NCBI GenBank assembly: GCA_910575165.1
Contig: CAJTDS010000006.1
Location: 62,001-126,000, forward strand
Source of the DNA: Eggerthellaceae bacterium
GTDB lineage: Bacteria > Actinomycetota > Coriobacteriia > Coriobacteriales > Eggerthellaceae
Length of the DNA: 64,000 nt
Reading direction: 5' to 3'
Shown here: positions 1 through 7,918 of the stretch, piece by piece
How the letters are laid out: the number at the start of each line of letters is the position of its first letter
Position numbering within the stretch: the first letter of the stretch is position 1
Position numbers and translations under genes: made by a program
The notes under the pieces: generated by a model
Told to the model about the DNA's origin: nothing
What the model saw: only the letters and a program-made list of their open reading frames with translations
The model's database searches: none

Positions 1-2
1 CG

Positions 3-1334
3 CTAGCGGGCGCGGGTGGCGGAGTCGGGGTCGATGGACATGCTCTGGAAGCGATGCTCCATGAACTTATCGTCGAAGTGTTCGTCGAAGAACACCTGTA
101 TCGCCGTGTCCTGCGGAATGCCGGCCTCCCGCATGTACCAGCAGTCCAGAGCCACCAACGTGAAGGCACAGTCGGCGATCATGAAGGCGGCGGCAACCGA
201 GGTAAGGGCATAGCGCCAGTTCCAGGGAATGAGGTTGACGATCTTGAGCATGACAGGCAGCGCCAGCTTTATCCAGAAGACGCCCATAAGCCCCCACATA
301 GCCATGAAGTAGGCGTTGGTGCGGCCGCCGATGGACAGAAACGTGCCGGTGTAATCCCAGGCCACGATGCCGAATGCGAACTGCATGAACCAGCTTACGA
401 AGTATTCGAAGGCGCCGCCGATCACGGCGCTGACCAGAAACACCACCACGACGTTGCTTCTGTAGTAGCGGTTGAGCGCCATGGTCATGAGCACGCCGCC
501 GAAGCCGTAGATGGGCGAGAACGGCCCGAACAGAAGCCCGGCGCGGTCCTCGTAGTGCCCTGGATCGACTACTATCATATGGTAGGCCACTTCGGCCACC
601 AGCCCGATGACCGAGCAGACCACGAAGATCCAGAACAGGTTGAAGAAGTTCAGCGTGATGTAGCCCTTGCCCGACGGATCGAGGCCCAGCGTGCCCTCCT
701 CGGCCTCGTCGCGCACGTCCATCTCCCGCAGCTTGCGTTGCAGCTCGCGCTCCTCGGCCAGGCTGGGGTCGAGGTAACTCTGCAGCGCGATGAGAAAGAC
801 GACGGTGACGCCGTAGGAGATAAGAGAGCCGTGGATGCCGTTGTCCATGACCTCGCAGATAGCCGCCGCCACGACAACGAAGAGCAGCGCCTCGGCCGTC
901 TGGGCGGCGAAGCGGCGTCGGTTCGTCAGCAGGCGCACGCCCAAAAACACCGATAGGACGGCGGAGGCCACCAACAGCACCGACTGCACCACCGATATGA
1001 CAAGGGCGACGTTGGACATCTGGGTCTGCAGGCCGCTTTTCTGGACCTCCCTTATGGCGTCGACGATGACGAGCGCTAAAAGCGCCGTCACCGCAACGCC
1101 CACGACCACGCAGAGCACGCCGAACACCTTCGCGGCCAAGGGCAGCCTGCGTCTGTCGATGGCGGCTGCAGAGCCGGCGGGCACAAAGTTCTCGTTGCGG
1201 TGATCCACGTTCGTCCTGTCGTTCGTTGCCGCATCGCGGCCTTTCAAGCATACGACTAGGCAGTATAGCGCAGCGACAAGCCACATCGCTGCACCGCCGC
1301 GCCACGCCAACCATGCTTTGCCGAAAAGCTGCAC
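3..1334 (-). CDS. Putative ABC-transporter permease-like membrane protein (CmpB/PF06541 type)
   Basis: A 443-residue polytopic membrane protein. The C-terminal half carries the hallmark of the PF06541 family, a F-G-P-F-S-P-I-Y-G-F-G stretch around residues 268-278 between hydrophobic helices, followed by further helices with G-A-F-E-Y and W-D-Y motifs. The N-terminal half has about six more hydrophobic segments and a charged cytoplasmic linker (E/R/K-rich, about residues 190-215). The family is annotated as putative ABC-transporter type IV permease, but its members lack a partner ATPase and the true role is unknown; none is encoded beside it here. The GTG at 1334 gives the longest frame; an ATG 16 codons in is also possible. 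The stop lies right at the window edge, so downstream context is missing. Confidence 0.75.
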   Translation of the reverse strand: MQLFGKAWLAWRGGAAMWLVAALYCLVVCLKGRDAATNDRTNVDHRNENFVPAGSAAAIDRRRLPLAAKVFGVLCVVVGVAVTALLALVIVDAIREVQKSGLQTQMSNVALVISVVQSVLLVASAVLSVFLGVRLLTNRRRFAAQTAEALLFVVVAAAICEVMDNGIHGSLISYGVTVVFLIALQSYLDPSLAEERELQRKLREMDVRDEAEEGTLGLDPSGKGYITLNFFNLFWIFVVCSVIGLVAEVAYHMIVVDPGHYEDRAGLLFGPFSPIYGFGGVLMTMALNRYYRSNVVVVFLVSAVIGGAFEYFVSWFMQFAFGIVAWDYTGTFLSIGGRTNAYFMAMWGLMGVFWIKLALPVMLKIVNLIPWNWRYALTSVAAAFMIADCAFTLVALDCWYMREAGIPQDTAIQVFFDEHFDDKFMEHRFQSMSIDPDSATRAR

Positions 1335-1475
1335 AAAACCTAAGAAGGGCCAGCCGAGCGGGCGGATGTCGACAGCACTGGCCGCAGGCAGCGGCCGCGG
1401 GCCGAAGCTACGGGCCGCACTCGCGCGCGAGGGGGCAGATGCCGCCGTCAGACAGACTCATCCAACGAAGGCCTC

Positions 1476-2444
1476 TCAGCCGTCGATGAGCGCTGCAGCG
1501 TTCGGTAGCCCGGACATCGCAGCTTCTCCGATTGCGTGCGCACGCGGGCGGCTCATCTCGGTGATATTGCCCCACAGGCGCATGGGCATGAACTGTCGGC
1601 GCAGCTCGGGATGGTAGCGGACGTCTATGGAAGCGCTGTCGTAGTAGACGCACCAAGCCTGAGCCATAAGCTCCTCGGCAGCGCAGTCGGCAAGCTCGGC
1701 CTCGGCGGATGCCCGGGATAGCCTCCAGCGGCCGTCCTGCGAGATGCCGACCACCCGATGGACCTCGTCGTAGATAGCGAAGGGCTGCGTGTTGAAGCGA
1801 CCGGAGAAATGATCCATAACCAAGGGGATCACGTTGGCGTTCGGATTGCACACGGCAACCCACAGACCCCCTTCCTTCTGTCGGAACCGCAGGAACTGCT
1901 TCATGCGATGGGCTTCGTTGAGCACCTGCCGCTCGAGCGATGCGACCGGCGCCACGCAGGGATGGGCCAGCTGGCCCATGACGGAGGGACGCGCCGAGGA
2001 AGGCCGCTTCCCCAGATCGTCCATCACGTAGCGAACGAACCGGTAGACGGCCGCGCCCGCCTGCGGATCGTCGGAAAGCGATGCGTGCAGCGCCGCGCGG
2101 AAAACCTTGCTTCCGCCCACGCGCACAAGCCCCCGGCGCACCCGCAGCGCCTTCTCTTCGTCGGTCGCGATGACGCGGCTGCTCTGGCCCAGGCGCGGCT
2201 GGTAGGACCCGTCGCAGAAGAAGTCCTCCGGGTCCTCATGAAAAACGTAGGCGTCGAATATGGCGGAGAAAAGCCCCTCGGCGGTTCCGTCGTACAGATA
2301 GGCGACGCACGGAAGCGGAGCGCCTTGGGGGCCGGACGGCGCATCAAGGCTCGCTTGCGGCCGCTTTCGGGCAGCCAGCTCTCCCCCGGCCCCGTCTGCA
2401 CCGCCACCGCCTGCAAAACCCCCGTGCGCTTGCATCGGGATCAT
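1476..2444 (-). CDS. DUF4130-domain probable DNA metabolism protein (TIGR03915 type)
   Basis: A 322-residue protein. The recognisable part begins at about residue 45 with the P-C-V-A-Y-L-Y-D-G-T motif of the TIGR03915/DUF4130 family and ends with the family's R-Y-H-P-x-L-x-x-Q-F-M-P-x-R-x-W-x-N-I-x-E region. Members occur next to, or fused with, uracil-DNA-glycosylase-like domains and the radical-SAM protein found just upstream here, and are thought to act in DNA repair or modification; no reaction is established. The chosen ATG at 2444 overlaps the stop of the preceding radical-SAM gene (ATGA, 4 bp), so the two are translationally coupled. The first 40 residues are Gly/Ala-rich and unlike the family, so a later start cannot be excluded. 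Confidence 0.8.
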   Translation of the reverse strand: MIPMQAHGGFAGGGGADGAGGELAARKRPQASLDAPSGPQGAPLPCVAYLYDGTAEGLFSAIFDAYVFHEDPEDFFCDGSYQPRLGQSSRVIATDEEKALRVRRGLVRVGGSKVFRAALHASLSDDPQAGAAVYRFVRYVMDDLGKRPSSARPSVMGQLAHPCVAPVASLERQVLNEAHRMKQFLRFRQKEGGLWVAVCNPNANVIPLVMDHFSGRFNTQPFAIYDEVHRVVGISQDGRWRLSRASAEAELADCAAEELMAQAWCVYYDSASIDVRYHPELRRQFMPMRLWGNITEMSRPRAHAIGEAAMSGLPNAAALIDG

Positions 2445-3892
2445 CGGGGCACCGCCTGGGCCACAGGCGCCTGCCAAAGCCGCGTCAGCTCGGGGACGAC
2501 GGTTCGGGCCTCGGGGAGCCCAGCCCGCAGGGGCGCCGATTCCAAAGCCTGCGGCTCCGCACCGGCACGCTCCGCCGCCACTTCGAAAAGCGTCCTCTGG
2601 CCGGCAGAGACCTTCGCCGAGCGCGCCCCATGGGAGCCCCCGTCGATGGGAGCGCGCAGACGGGCGCGCAGCGCTTGCGGCGTGAACTCGGTCCCCGCTC
2701 CCATGTAGAAGCCGTTGCATGTGATGAAGTAGCGCGCACGCTTGAAGGCGATGCCGAGCTTACGCAGCTCGGGCTCGCGCAAACAGCAGGTCCTCCGCGC
2801 CTTAAGGATGAGCCGCGCCCCCTTCGGCCCGATGCCGGGCACCCTCAGAAGCATCTCCAACGGGGCCGTGTTCACCTCGACGGGGAAGCATTCCAAATGG
2901 TTGAGCGCCCAGTTGGCCTTCGGGTCGACCTCCAGATCGAGCATGGGGTTTCGCCCGTCTATAATCTCGGTCACATCGAACTTGTAAAAGCGCATGAGCC
3001 AATCCGCCTGGTAGAGCCGATGCTCGCGATTGAGCTGCACCGGTACGCCCGAGGGAAGCCGCGGGTCCTGGACCGCCGGCACGTAGGCGCTGAAGAACAC
3101 GCGCTTGAGCCCCATGGTCCTGTAGAGAGCAGCCGACAGGGACAGGACCGACAGGTCGGTTTCGGGCGTGGCGCCGATGATCATCTGGGTGGACTGGCCC
3201 GCCGGCGAGAAGGCCCGGCGTTTCCGTGCGGGCGCCTTCTGGGGATAGTAGGTGGTTCGGGTCCGGCCGATGGCCCGGGTCTCGCCGTCCTGGGCTATGG
3301 AGTCCCGGATCTGAGCCATGGGGTCGAATATGGCCTGCTTCGACTTCTGCGGGGCAAGCAGCGCCAGGCTTCTCTGGGAGGGAAGCTCCAGGTTCACGCT
3401 CAGACGGTCGGAAAGATAGCCCAGCCGTTCCACCAGCTCGGGGGATGTGCCCGGCACCGCCTTGGCATGGATGTAGCCGTTGAAGCGGTGCTCCTCGCGC
3501 AGGAGGCGCAGCGTTTCCACCATGAGCTCCGTGGTGCGGTCGGGATTGCCCACCACCCCCGAGCTCAGGAAGAGGCCCTCGATGTAGTTGCGCCGGTAGA
3601 ACGCCATGGTGAGGTCGGCCAGCTCTTGCGGCGCGAACGAGGCCCTGGGCACCTCGTTGCTGCAGCGGTTGACGCAGTAGGCGCAATCGTAGATGCAGGC
3701 GTTGGTCATAAGCACCTTCAGCAACGTGATGCAACGCCCGTCGGGCGTGAAGCTATGGCAGCAGCCGGCCTGGGAAGCAGACCCCACAAGCCCCCGCTTC
3801 GCCGAACGATCGATGCCCGACGAGGTGCAGGCAACATCGTACTTGGCCGCATCGGCGAGAATGGAAAGCTTTTCTGCGACCGACAATCCCAC
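2441..3892 (-). CDS. Putative DNA modification/repair radical SAM protein (TIGR03916 type)
   Basis: A 483-residue radical-SAM enzyme. The [4Fe-4S]-binding Cys motif C-x3-C-x2-C is seen as C-I-Y-D-C-A-Y-C near residue 67, preceded by an unusual C-C-H in the N-terminal region. Near residue 345 there is a helix-hairpin-helix motif, L-R-V-P-G-I-G-P-K-G-A, as found in DNA-binding and repair proteins. This arrangement identifies the TIGR03916 family, always found with DUF4130/TIGR03915, here the next gene (4-bp overlap). The reaction is unknown; the HhH and partner suggest action on DNA. The start is GTG at 3892. The last ~75 residues after the HhH domain are Ala/Pro-rich. A good sigma-70-type promoter with palindromes lies directly upstream. 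Confidence 0.85.
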   Translation of the reverse strand: MGLSVAEKLSILADAAKYDVACTSSGIDRSAKRGLVGSASQAGCCHSFTPDGRCITLLKVLMTNACIYDCAYCVNRCSNEVPRASFAPQELADLTMAFYRRNYIEGLFLSSGVVGNPDRTTELMVETLRLLREEHRFNGYIHAKAVPGTSPELVERLGYLSDRLSVNLELPSQRSLALLAPQKSKQAIFDPMAQIRDSIAQDGETRAIGRTRTTYYPQKAPARKRRAFSPAGQSTQMIIGATPETDLSVLSLSAALYRTMGLKRVFFSAYVPAVQDPRLPSGVPVQLNREHRLYQADWLMRFYKFDVTEIIDGRNPMLDLEVDPKANWALNHLECFPVEVNTAPLEMLLRVPGIGPKGARLILKARRTCCLREPELRKLGIAFKRARYFITCNGFYMGAGTEFTPQALRARLRAPIDGGSHGARSAKVSAGQRTLFEVAAERAGAEPQALESAPLRAGLPEARTVVPELTRLWQAPVAQAVPR

Positions 3893-3916
3893 GGTTCAGC
3901 CTTTCAATAAGAATAC

Positions 3917-3974
3917 TTGTTCGATTAGCCTGATAAGACTATACGAACTTATCATCGTTTCGTCAATCGAACAA
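3917..3974. promoter_or_regulatory. Nested inverted repeats around the radical-SAM promoter (probable operator)
   Basis: A perfect 10-bp inverted repeat, TTGTTCGATT at 3917-3926 and AATCGAACAA at 3965-3974, brackets the promoter; its right arm overlaps the -35 box. Inside it a perfect 7-bp inverted repeat, TGATAAG (3931-3937) and CTTATCA (3948-3954), surrounds the -10. Placement over both promoter elements suggests repressor binding. The arms contain GTTCG/CGAAC as in LexA boxes, but the spacing is wrong for a normal LexA site. Confidence 0.45.
3938..3966 (-). promoter_or_regulatory. Predicted promoter of the radical-SAM/DUF4130 pair
   Basis: On the minus strand a -35 TTGACG (3966-3961) and a -10 TATAGT (3943-3938) are separated by exactly 17 bp. 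Transcription would start near 3931, leaving a leader of about 40 nt before the GTG at 3892. Confidence 0.65.
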
Positions 3975-4024
3975 ACCGTGGAGATTGACTCGAGGCCCAA
4001 GGGCAGCGGCCGGTGCGACCGCTC

Positions 4025-5005
4025 TCAGACGACGCCCGTCAGGTCGAAAGCGGGGATGAAGCTCTCCTGCGCCGCTTCGCCGTCCTGCCAGAAGTAGTCC
4101 TCCATGCCCAGGCCGTCGGCGAAGTCGAGCAGGCGCTCGTAGTCCTCGTCCGGCACGCGCTGCGCTAACTCGGGGAAACGGCTCATCTGGGCCTGAGCGC
4201 TCGCGTCCCCCGAAGCGGCCCTGTCGGCCAGCACGGGTGTGTACTGGTTCATGAGCGAGACGAGCACAGCCGAGCCGTAGCGCTCGTGCAGAAGCGACAC
4301 CACCGCTTCGGAGTCCTCGAGCGCGCCGGGGAGCAGCAGATGGCGCACGATGACGCCGCCCGTCATGCGGGGCGCGCCGTCCACCTCGTCGAAAGCCGGC
4401 TCCCCCGTTTCCTCCACCATGGCATCCAGCGCAGCCAGGGCCACCTCCCGGTAGTCGGGGGCTGACGAATAGCGTTGGGCCAGCTTAGCCGAGGCGTACT
4501 TGAAATCGGTCAGGTACACGTCCACGGTACCACGGTTGCCGCGGATGGCGGAGACGGTCTCGTAGCCCGACGTGTTCCAAACCACGGGCAGTGAAAGGCC
4601 GCCATCCCGGGCGATGGCCACGGCCCGGCGCACCAGCGGCGCGAAATGGGTGGGGGTCACCAGGTTGAGGTTCAGGGCCCCTTGGGCTTGCAGGTCAAGG
4701 GCCATCGCGGCAACATCCCGCGTGGATACCGCCTTGCCCGCCTCCCCTTGGGCGATGACGGCGTTTTGGCAGTACAGGCAGCGCAGGGGGCATCCGCCGA
4801 AGAACACGGTGCCGCTGCCGCGCGCGCCGGAGAGCACCGGCTCCTCCCAGAAGTGCAGGGCGGCGCGGGCCACGGTCATGGACGGGCCGGCGCCGCAACG
4901 GCCGACTTGGCCCGACAGGCGGTCGACCCCGCAGGCGCGCGGGCATAGGCGGCAGGATGCCAGCTCCGCATCCGGGCGCCCGCGAACGCAGGAGCCCCGC
5001 GCCAT
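4025..5005 (-). CDS. PflX-like radical SAM protein (COG1313 family)
   Basis: A 326-residue protein resembling pyruvate-formate-lyase activating enzymes. An N-terminal cysteine cluster, C-R-L-C-P-R-A-C-G-V-D-R, is followed by the radical-SAM motif C-P-L-R-C-L-Y-C around residues 74-81. This two-part Cys arrangement is typical of the COG1313 (PflX) group, whose target is unknown; members are assumed to use S-adenosylmethionine to activate or modify a partner protein. The ATG at 5005 was chosen because upstream codons overlap the preceding gene, whose stop lies 5 bp away; the two genes are surely co-transcribed. No glycyl-radical enzyme is encoded in the window, so a canonical PFL-activating role is not supported. 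Confidence 0.8.
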   Translation of the reverse strand: MARGSCVRGRPDAELASCRLCPRACGVDRLSGQVGRCGAGPSMTVARAALHFWEEPVLSGARGSGTVFFGGCPLRCLYCQNAVIAQGEAGKAVSTRDVAAMALDLQAQGALNLNLVTPTHFAPLVRRAVAIARDGGLSLPVVWNTSGYETVSAIRGNRGTVDVYLTDFKYASAKLAQRYSSAPDYREVALAALDAMVEETGEPAFDEVDGAPRMTGGVIVRHLLLPGALEDSEAVVSLLHERYGSAVLVSLMNQYTPVLADRAASGDASAQAQMSRFPELAQRVPDEDYERLLDFADGLGMEDYFWQDGEAAQESFIPAFDLTGVV

Positions 5006-5010
5006 GTCCC

Positions 5011-5991
5011 CTAGTTCAGCGAGCAACCGTAGCCGCCGTGGTCGTGGTCGCAACCGCAACCGCAGGAGCCGTCGTCCTCGTAATCGCAGTCGTCGTAGTC
5101 GTAATCGTCGTCCTCGTCTTCCGACGGTCCGAAGGCTACTTCGGCCCGCGTCCAATCGAGCCCCGCCTCGGCGCAGGAGGCCTCGTCGCCGTAGACCAGG
5201 GCAAGGGCCGCCGGAGACAGGTCCGCTCCCCCCACCACCGCCAGCAGCTCCAGCATATGCTGGCATGCCTCGGCCTGCGGAAGGATGACCTCGGCGTCGT
5301 CGGCGGCGCCGATGGCGGCGGCGACCTCGGCCATGAGCATCTCCACGGTGAACTCGCCCTCGAAGCGCTTCTCGGCCACCGCCTCGAGCACCTGCTCGGC
5401 CAAAGGCGTGGCGGCCCCCACGTGCTCGGCAGTACCGGCGAAAGGCGCATCGGTCGCCCTCACCGCCCGGTAGAGCGCCTCGGACTCCACGGCGCTCACC
5501 AGCTGGGAGAGCATCTGCAGCGTGTAGGACGCGCGCGCCAGCTGCGCTGAGCCGGCGCCTCCCGCAACCGAAACCTCGTCGCACAGGGCCCGCAGCAGCG
5601 GGAGGGCGGCTTCCACCGCATCGTCGTTGCCCGCCGCGAAGCAGGCCAGGTTGCGCTTGTCAGACAGGGCGCAGGAGAGCACCGGGTCGCCCACCACCAG
5701 CGGGGCCTCCACGGGAACCAGGTCGCTCACCACGGCCACGGCGTTCAGCTCGCGGGCGAAGGCGGGGGTGGACGGCGACAGATCGACCAGCAGCGTTCCC
5801 GGCGTACAGGCCTGCACCAGGCCCGTCTCGGCGAAGAACGCGTCTTCCAGCTGGCCCTGGGATGCATAGTAGGTAAACACCACGTCGGCGTCGGAGGCGT
5901 AGTTCACCGGCTGCAAGCCCAGCTCGCGCATTCTGGCACCGACCACGGCCCCCACGCTGCCGTGGCCCATGAAGCAATAGGTCCGCTGCAC
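5011..5991 (-). CDS. NAD(P)-binding beta-hydroxyacid-dehydrogenase-like protein with acidic/Cys-His tail
   Basis: A 326-residue protein. Residues 3-20 form a Rossmann dinucleotide-binding start (F-M-G-H-G-S-V-G), and the layout, with an early P-G-T-L-L-V-D-L-S segment and a helical C-terminal half, resembles 6-phosphogluconate/3-hydroxyisobutyrate dehydrogenase-like proteins. The substrate is unknown. The GTG at 5991 was chosen because the later ATG would remove the first beta strand of the Rossmann fold. The last ~40 residues are unusual: a D/E/Y-rich run followed by C-G-C-G-C-D-H-D-H-G-G-Y-G-C, which looks like a metal-binding or low-complexity appendage. The tail is encoded by a repetitive GTC/GTA-rich stretch at 5030-5125. 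It is 9 bp downstream of a DegV gene and 5 bp upstream of the PflX-like gene. Confidence 0.65.
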   Translation of the reverse strand: MQRTYCFMGHGSVGAVVGARMRELGLQPVNYASDADVVFTYYASQGQLEDAFFAETGLVQACTPGTLLVDLSPSTPAFARELNAVAVVSDLVPVEAPLVVGDPVLSCALSDKRNLACFAAGNDDAVEAALPLLRALCDEVSVAGGAGSAQLARASYTLQMLSQLVSAVESEALYRAVRATDAPFAGTAEHVGAATPLAEQVLEAVAEKRFEGEFTVEMLMAEVAAAIGAADDAEVILPQAEACQHMLELLAVVGGADLSPAALALVYGDEASCAEAGLDWTRAEVAFGPSEDEDDDYDYDDCDYEDDGSCGCGCDHDHGGYGCSLN

Positions 5992-6000
5992 CGCGACCGC

Positions 6001-6936
6001 CTACCTCTCGGACTTGATCTTGCGGGCGATACGGTCGGCCACGGACAGCTCCTCGCGCTTGTCCGTGCCCCAGAACACCAAGGCTATCATCCCCGGGCCC
6101 ACATGGCTGCCGATGACGGGGCCGATGTTGCACTCCAGGAACAAGCGGTCGCCCTCGGCTTTCTTCATCATATCGACCAGGCGCTCCGCATCCTTGGGAC
6201 AGTCGGCGCCACCGATGACTACGCACTGCTCGGGGCTGGCCTCGCCTGCCCGCTTCTGGTAGTACTCCACCATCTGCTTGAGGCCCTTCTTGCGGCCGCG
6301 CGCCACGCCGATCAACGACAGCTTGCCATCAGAAGAGATGTTGAGCAGGGGCTTCACGTCCAGCTTGCCGCCAGCGAAGGCCACCGATGCGGGGATGCGG
6401 CCGCCGCGGTGCAGGGTGGTCAGGTCCTCCACCATGAAGATCTCGTTCACGAAGTTGCGGGCCTCCTCGGCCCACTGGGCCAGCTCGCGGGCCGTAAGCC
6501 CGTTCTCCCGCTGGCGAAGCGCCTCGTAGACAAGCAGCCCCTCGGCCACCGACGCAAGCTTGGTGTCAACGGCGTAGATCTCGGCTTCGGGATAGTCCTG
6601 CCTCACCTGGTCGAGCACCACGCAGGCCAAATCGAAGCTGCCGGACAGGCCGCTGGAAAACGACAGGAACACCGTGGGGACGCCGCTCTGGGCCGCCTGC
6701 ACCAGGGCGCGCTGGCAGTCTTCAAGGGTGACCTGGGTGGTGGACGGGCAGTTTCCGTCGCGCATGGACTGGTAGAAGTCGTGGGGCGTGATGGAGTGGT
6801 ACATGTCGTCCTTGTGCTCCCCGTCGTTGCCGATGTAGGGGTAGGGCAGGATGGTGACGCCCTCGCGGTTCACCACGGCGAAGGGCAGGTCGCAGCACGA
6901 ATCGATAATGAGATTGCACTGGGGCTTGGATTGCAT
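6001..6936 (-). CDS. DegV family fatty-acid-binding protein (copy 1)
   Basis: A 311-residue DegV protein. Family features are the N-terminal I-I-D-S-C-C-D-L-P, the T-S-Q/T-Q substrate-loop equivalent (S-T-T-Q-V-T near residue 65), S-S-G-L-S-G-S near 94, L-x-x-L-x-x-G-G-R-I (T-L-H-R-G-G-R-I near 174) and the C-terminal H-V-G-P-G. DegV/FakB proteins bind fatty acids and present them to the kinase FakA for phosphorylation; no fakA is in the window. The start ATG at 6936 has a good TAAGGAG site 8 bp upstream. The gene directly follows a second DegV gene, 42 bp away, and differs from it substantially, so the pair probably has distinct acyl-chain preferences. Confidence 0.85.
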   Translation of the reverse strand: MQSKPQCNLIIDSCCDLPFAVVNREGVTILPYPYIGNDGEHKDDMYHSITPHDFYQSMRDGNCPSTTQVTLEDCQRALVQAAQSGVPTVFLSFSSGLSGSFDLACVVLDQVRQDYPEAEIYAVDTKLASVAEGLLVYEALRQRENGLTARELAQWAEEARNFVNEIFMVEDLTTLHRGGRIPASVAFAGGKLDVKPLLNISSDGKLSLIGVARGRKKGLKQMVEYYQKRAGEASPEQCVVIGGADCPKDAERLVDMMKKAEGDRLFLECNIGPVIGSHVGPGMIALVFWGTDKREELSVADRIARKIKSER

Positions 6937-6978
6937 GGGTGTTCTCCTTACGACGGGGAAACGGCGGGGACGGCGATG

Positions 6979-7881
6979 CTACGAGGCCACCATGCGCAGA
7001 CTGGCAGGCTGCGAGAGCTTGTAGGGCATGGCCTTGAGCGTCTCGTAGGCGATGCCCACGGCAGGTCCCACGTGCAGGCCGATCACGGGACTCACGGGCA
7101 GCACGTCCACGGCATGGCCCACCAGGGGCTCTATGACCTCGCGGGCCCATTGCCGCGCAGGCGTCGGGTCGCCGATGTAGTGGACCATGGCATGGGCCAG
7201 GCCGTACTCGCGAACGTCGGCCTTGAACAGCTCGGTCATGCGCTCGATGGCCTTCTTGCTGGAGCGGACCTTGGCCACGGTGTCGGCCTGGCCGTCGGCC
7301 ACGGAGAGCACGGGGACCAGCTTGATGAGGTTGCCCAGCAGCGCGGCGGCGCCCCCGATGCGCCCGCCCTTCTGGAGGAAGGTGAGGCTCTCGGGCACGA
7401 AGAGGAAACGGCACCGCTCGATGGCCTCGAGCACGATGGCGGCGCATTCCGCCAGATCGGAGCCGCTGTTGCGCGCCTCGGCGGCGTCGATGACAGGCCA
7501 CCCCTCGTCGAAGCTGTTGGAGGTGGAGTCGATCATCACGTAGGTGAAGTCGATGTTGCGCGCCTTCACCGCCCGGGCCGCCCGCAGGGCACCTTCGTAG
7601 GTGCCGGACATGTCCGACGAGATGAAGACGCCCAGCACCTCGTCGCCGGCCTCGGCCGCCCGCTCGAACAGGCCCTCGAAGGCCGCCTGCGAGGGCTGGC
7701 TGGAGGTGGGTATGTTGTCCGCCATCTCGTGGATCTCGCTGTAGAACGCCTCGTGGTCCATGGTGGCGTCCTCGTACTCGACGCCGTCACGGTTCACGTA
7801 CAGCGACACCACGTCGATGTCGTAGCGCTTCGCCATGGAAGGCGGAATGGACGCAACGGAATCGGTTACTATCTTGATCAT
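6979..7881 (-). CDS. DegV family fatty-acid-binding protein (copy 2)
   Basis: A 300-residue DegV protein starting with the canonical I-K-I-V-T-D-S-V-A-S-I, with T-S-S-Q-P-S-Q near residue 61, I-S-S-D-M-S-G-T-Y near 88, L-Q-K-G-G-R-I-G-G near 169 and G-L-H-V-G-P-A-V-G near 272. Its expected role is binding a fatty acid for the FakA kinase, feeding exogenous fatty acids into phospholipid synthesis. The ATG at 7881 follows an AGGAGG Shine-Dalgarno. It lies 37 bp downstream of pncB and upstream of the other degV gene on the same strand, so all three probably share a transcript. Confidence 0.85.
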   Translation of the reverse strand: MIKIVTDSVASIPPSMAKRYDIDVVSLYVNRDGVEYEDATMDHEAFYSEIHEMADNIPTSSQPSQAAFEGLFERAAEAGDEVLGVFISSDMSGTYEGALRAARAVKARNIDFTYVMIDSTSNSFDEGWPVIDAAEARNSGSDLAECAAIVLEAIERCRFLFVPESLTFLQKGGRIGGAAALLGNLIKLVPVLSVADGQADTVAKVRSSKKAIERMTELFKADVREYGLAHAMVHYIGDPTPARQWAREVIEPLVGHAVDVLPVSPVIGLHVGPAVGIAYETLKAMPYKLSQPASLRMVAS

Positions 7882-7918
7882 GAAGTCCTCCTCGCCGGGT
7901 GTCCCGGCTTGCTCCTCG

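Noticed and set aside
3910-3923. A near-LexA box (AGAATACTTGTTCG) in the radical-SAM leader
   Set aside because: Two mismatches in the conserved half and a position downstream of the predicted start; too weak to call.
5030-5125. Tandem GTC/GTA repeat as a separate mobile or regulatory repeat
   Set aside because: It is simply the coding DNA for the Asp/Tyr/Glu tail of the dehydrogenase-like protein.
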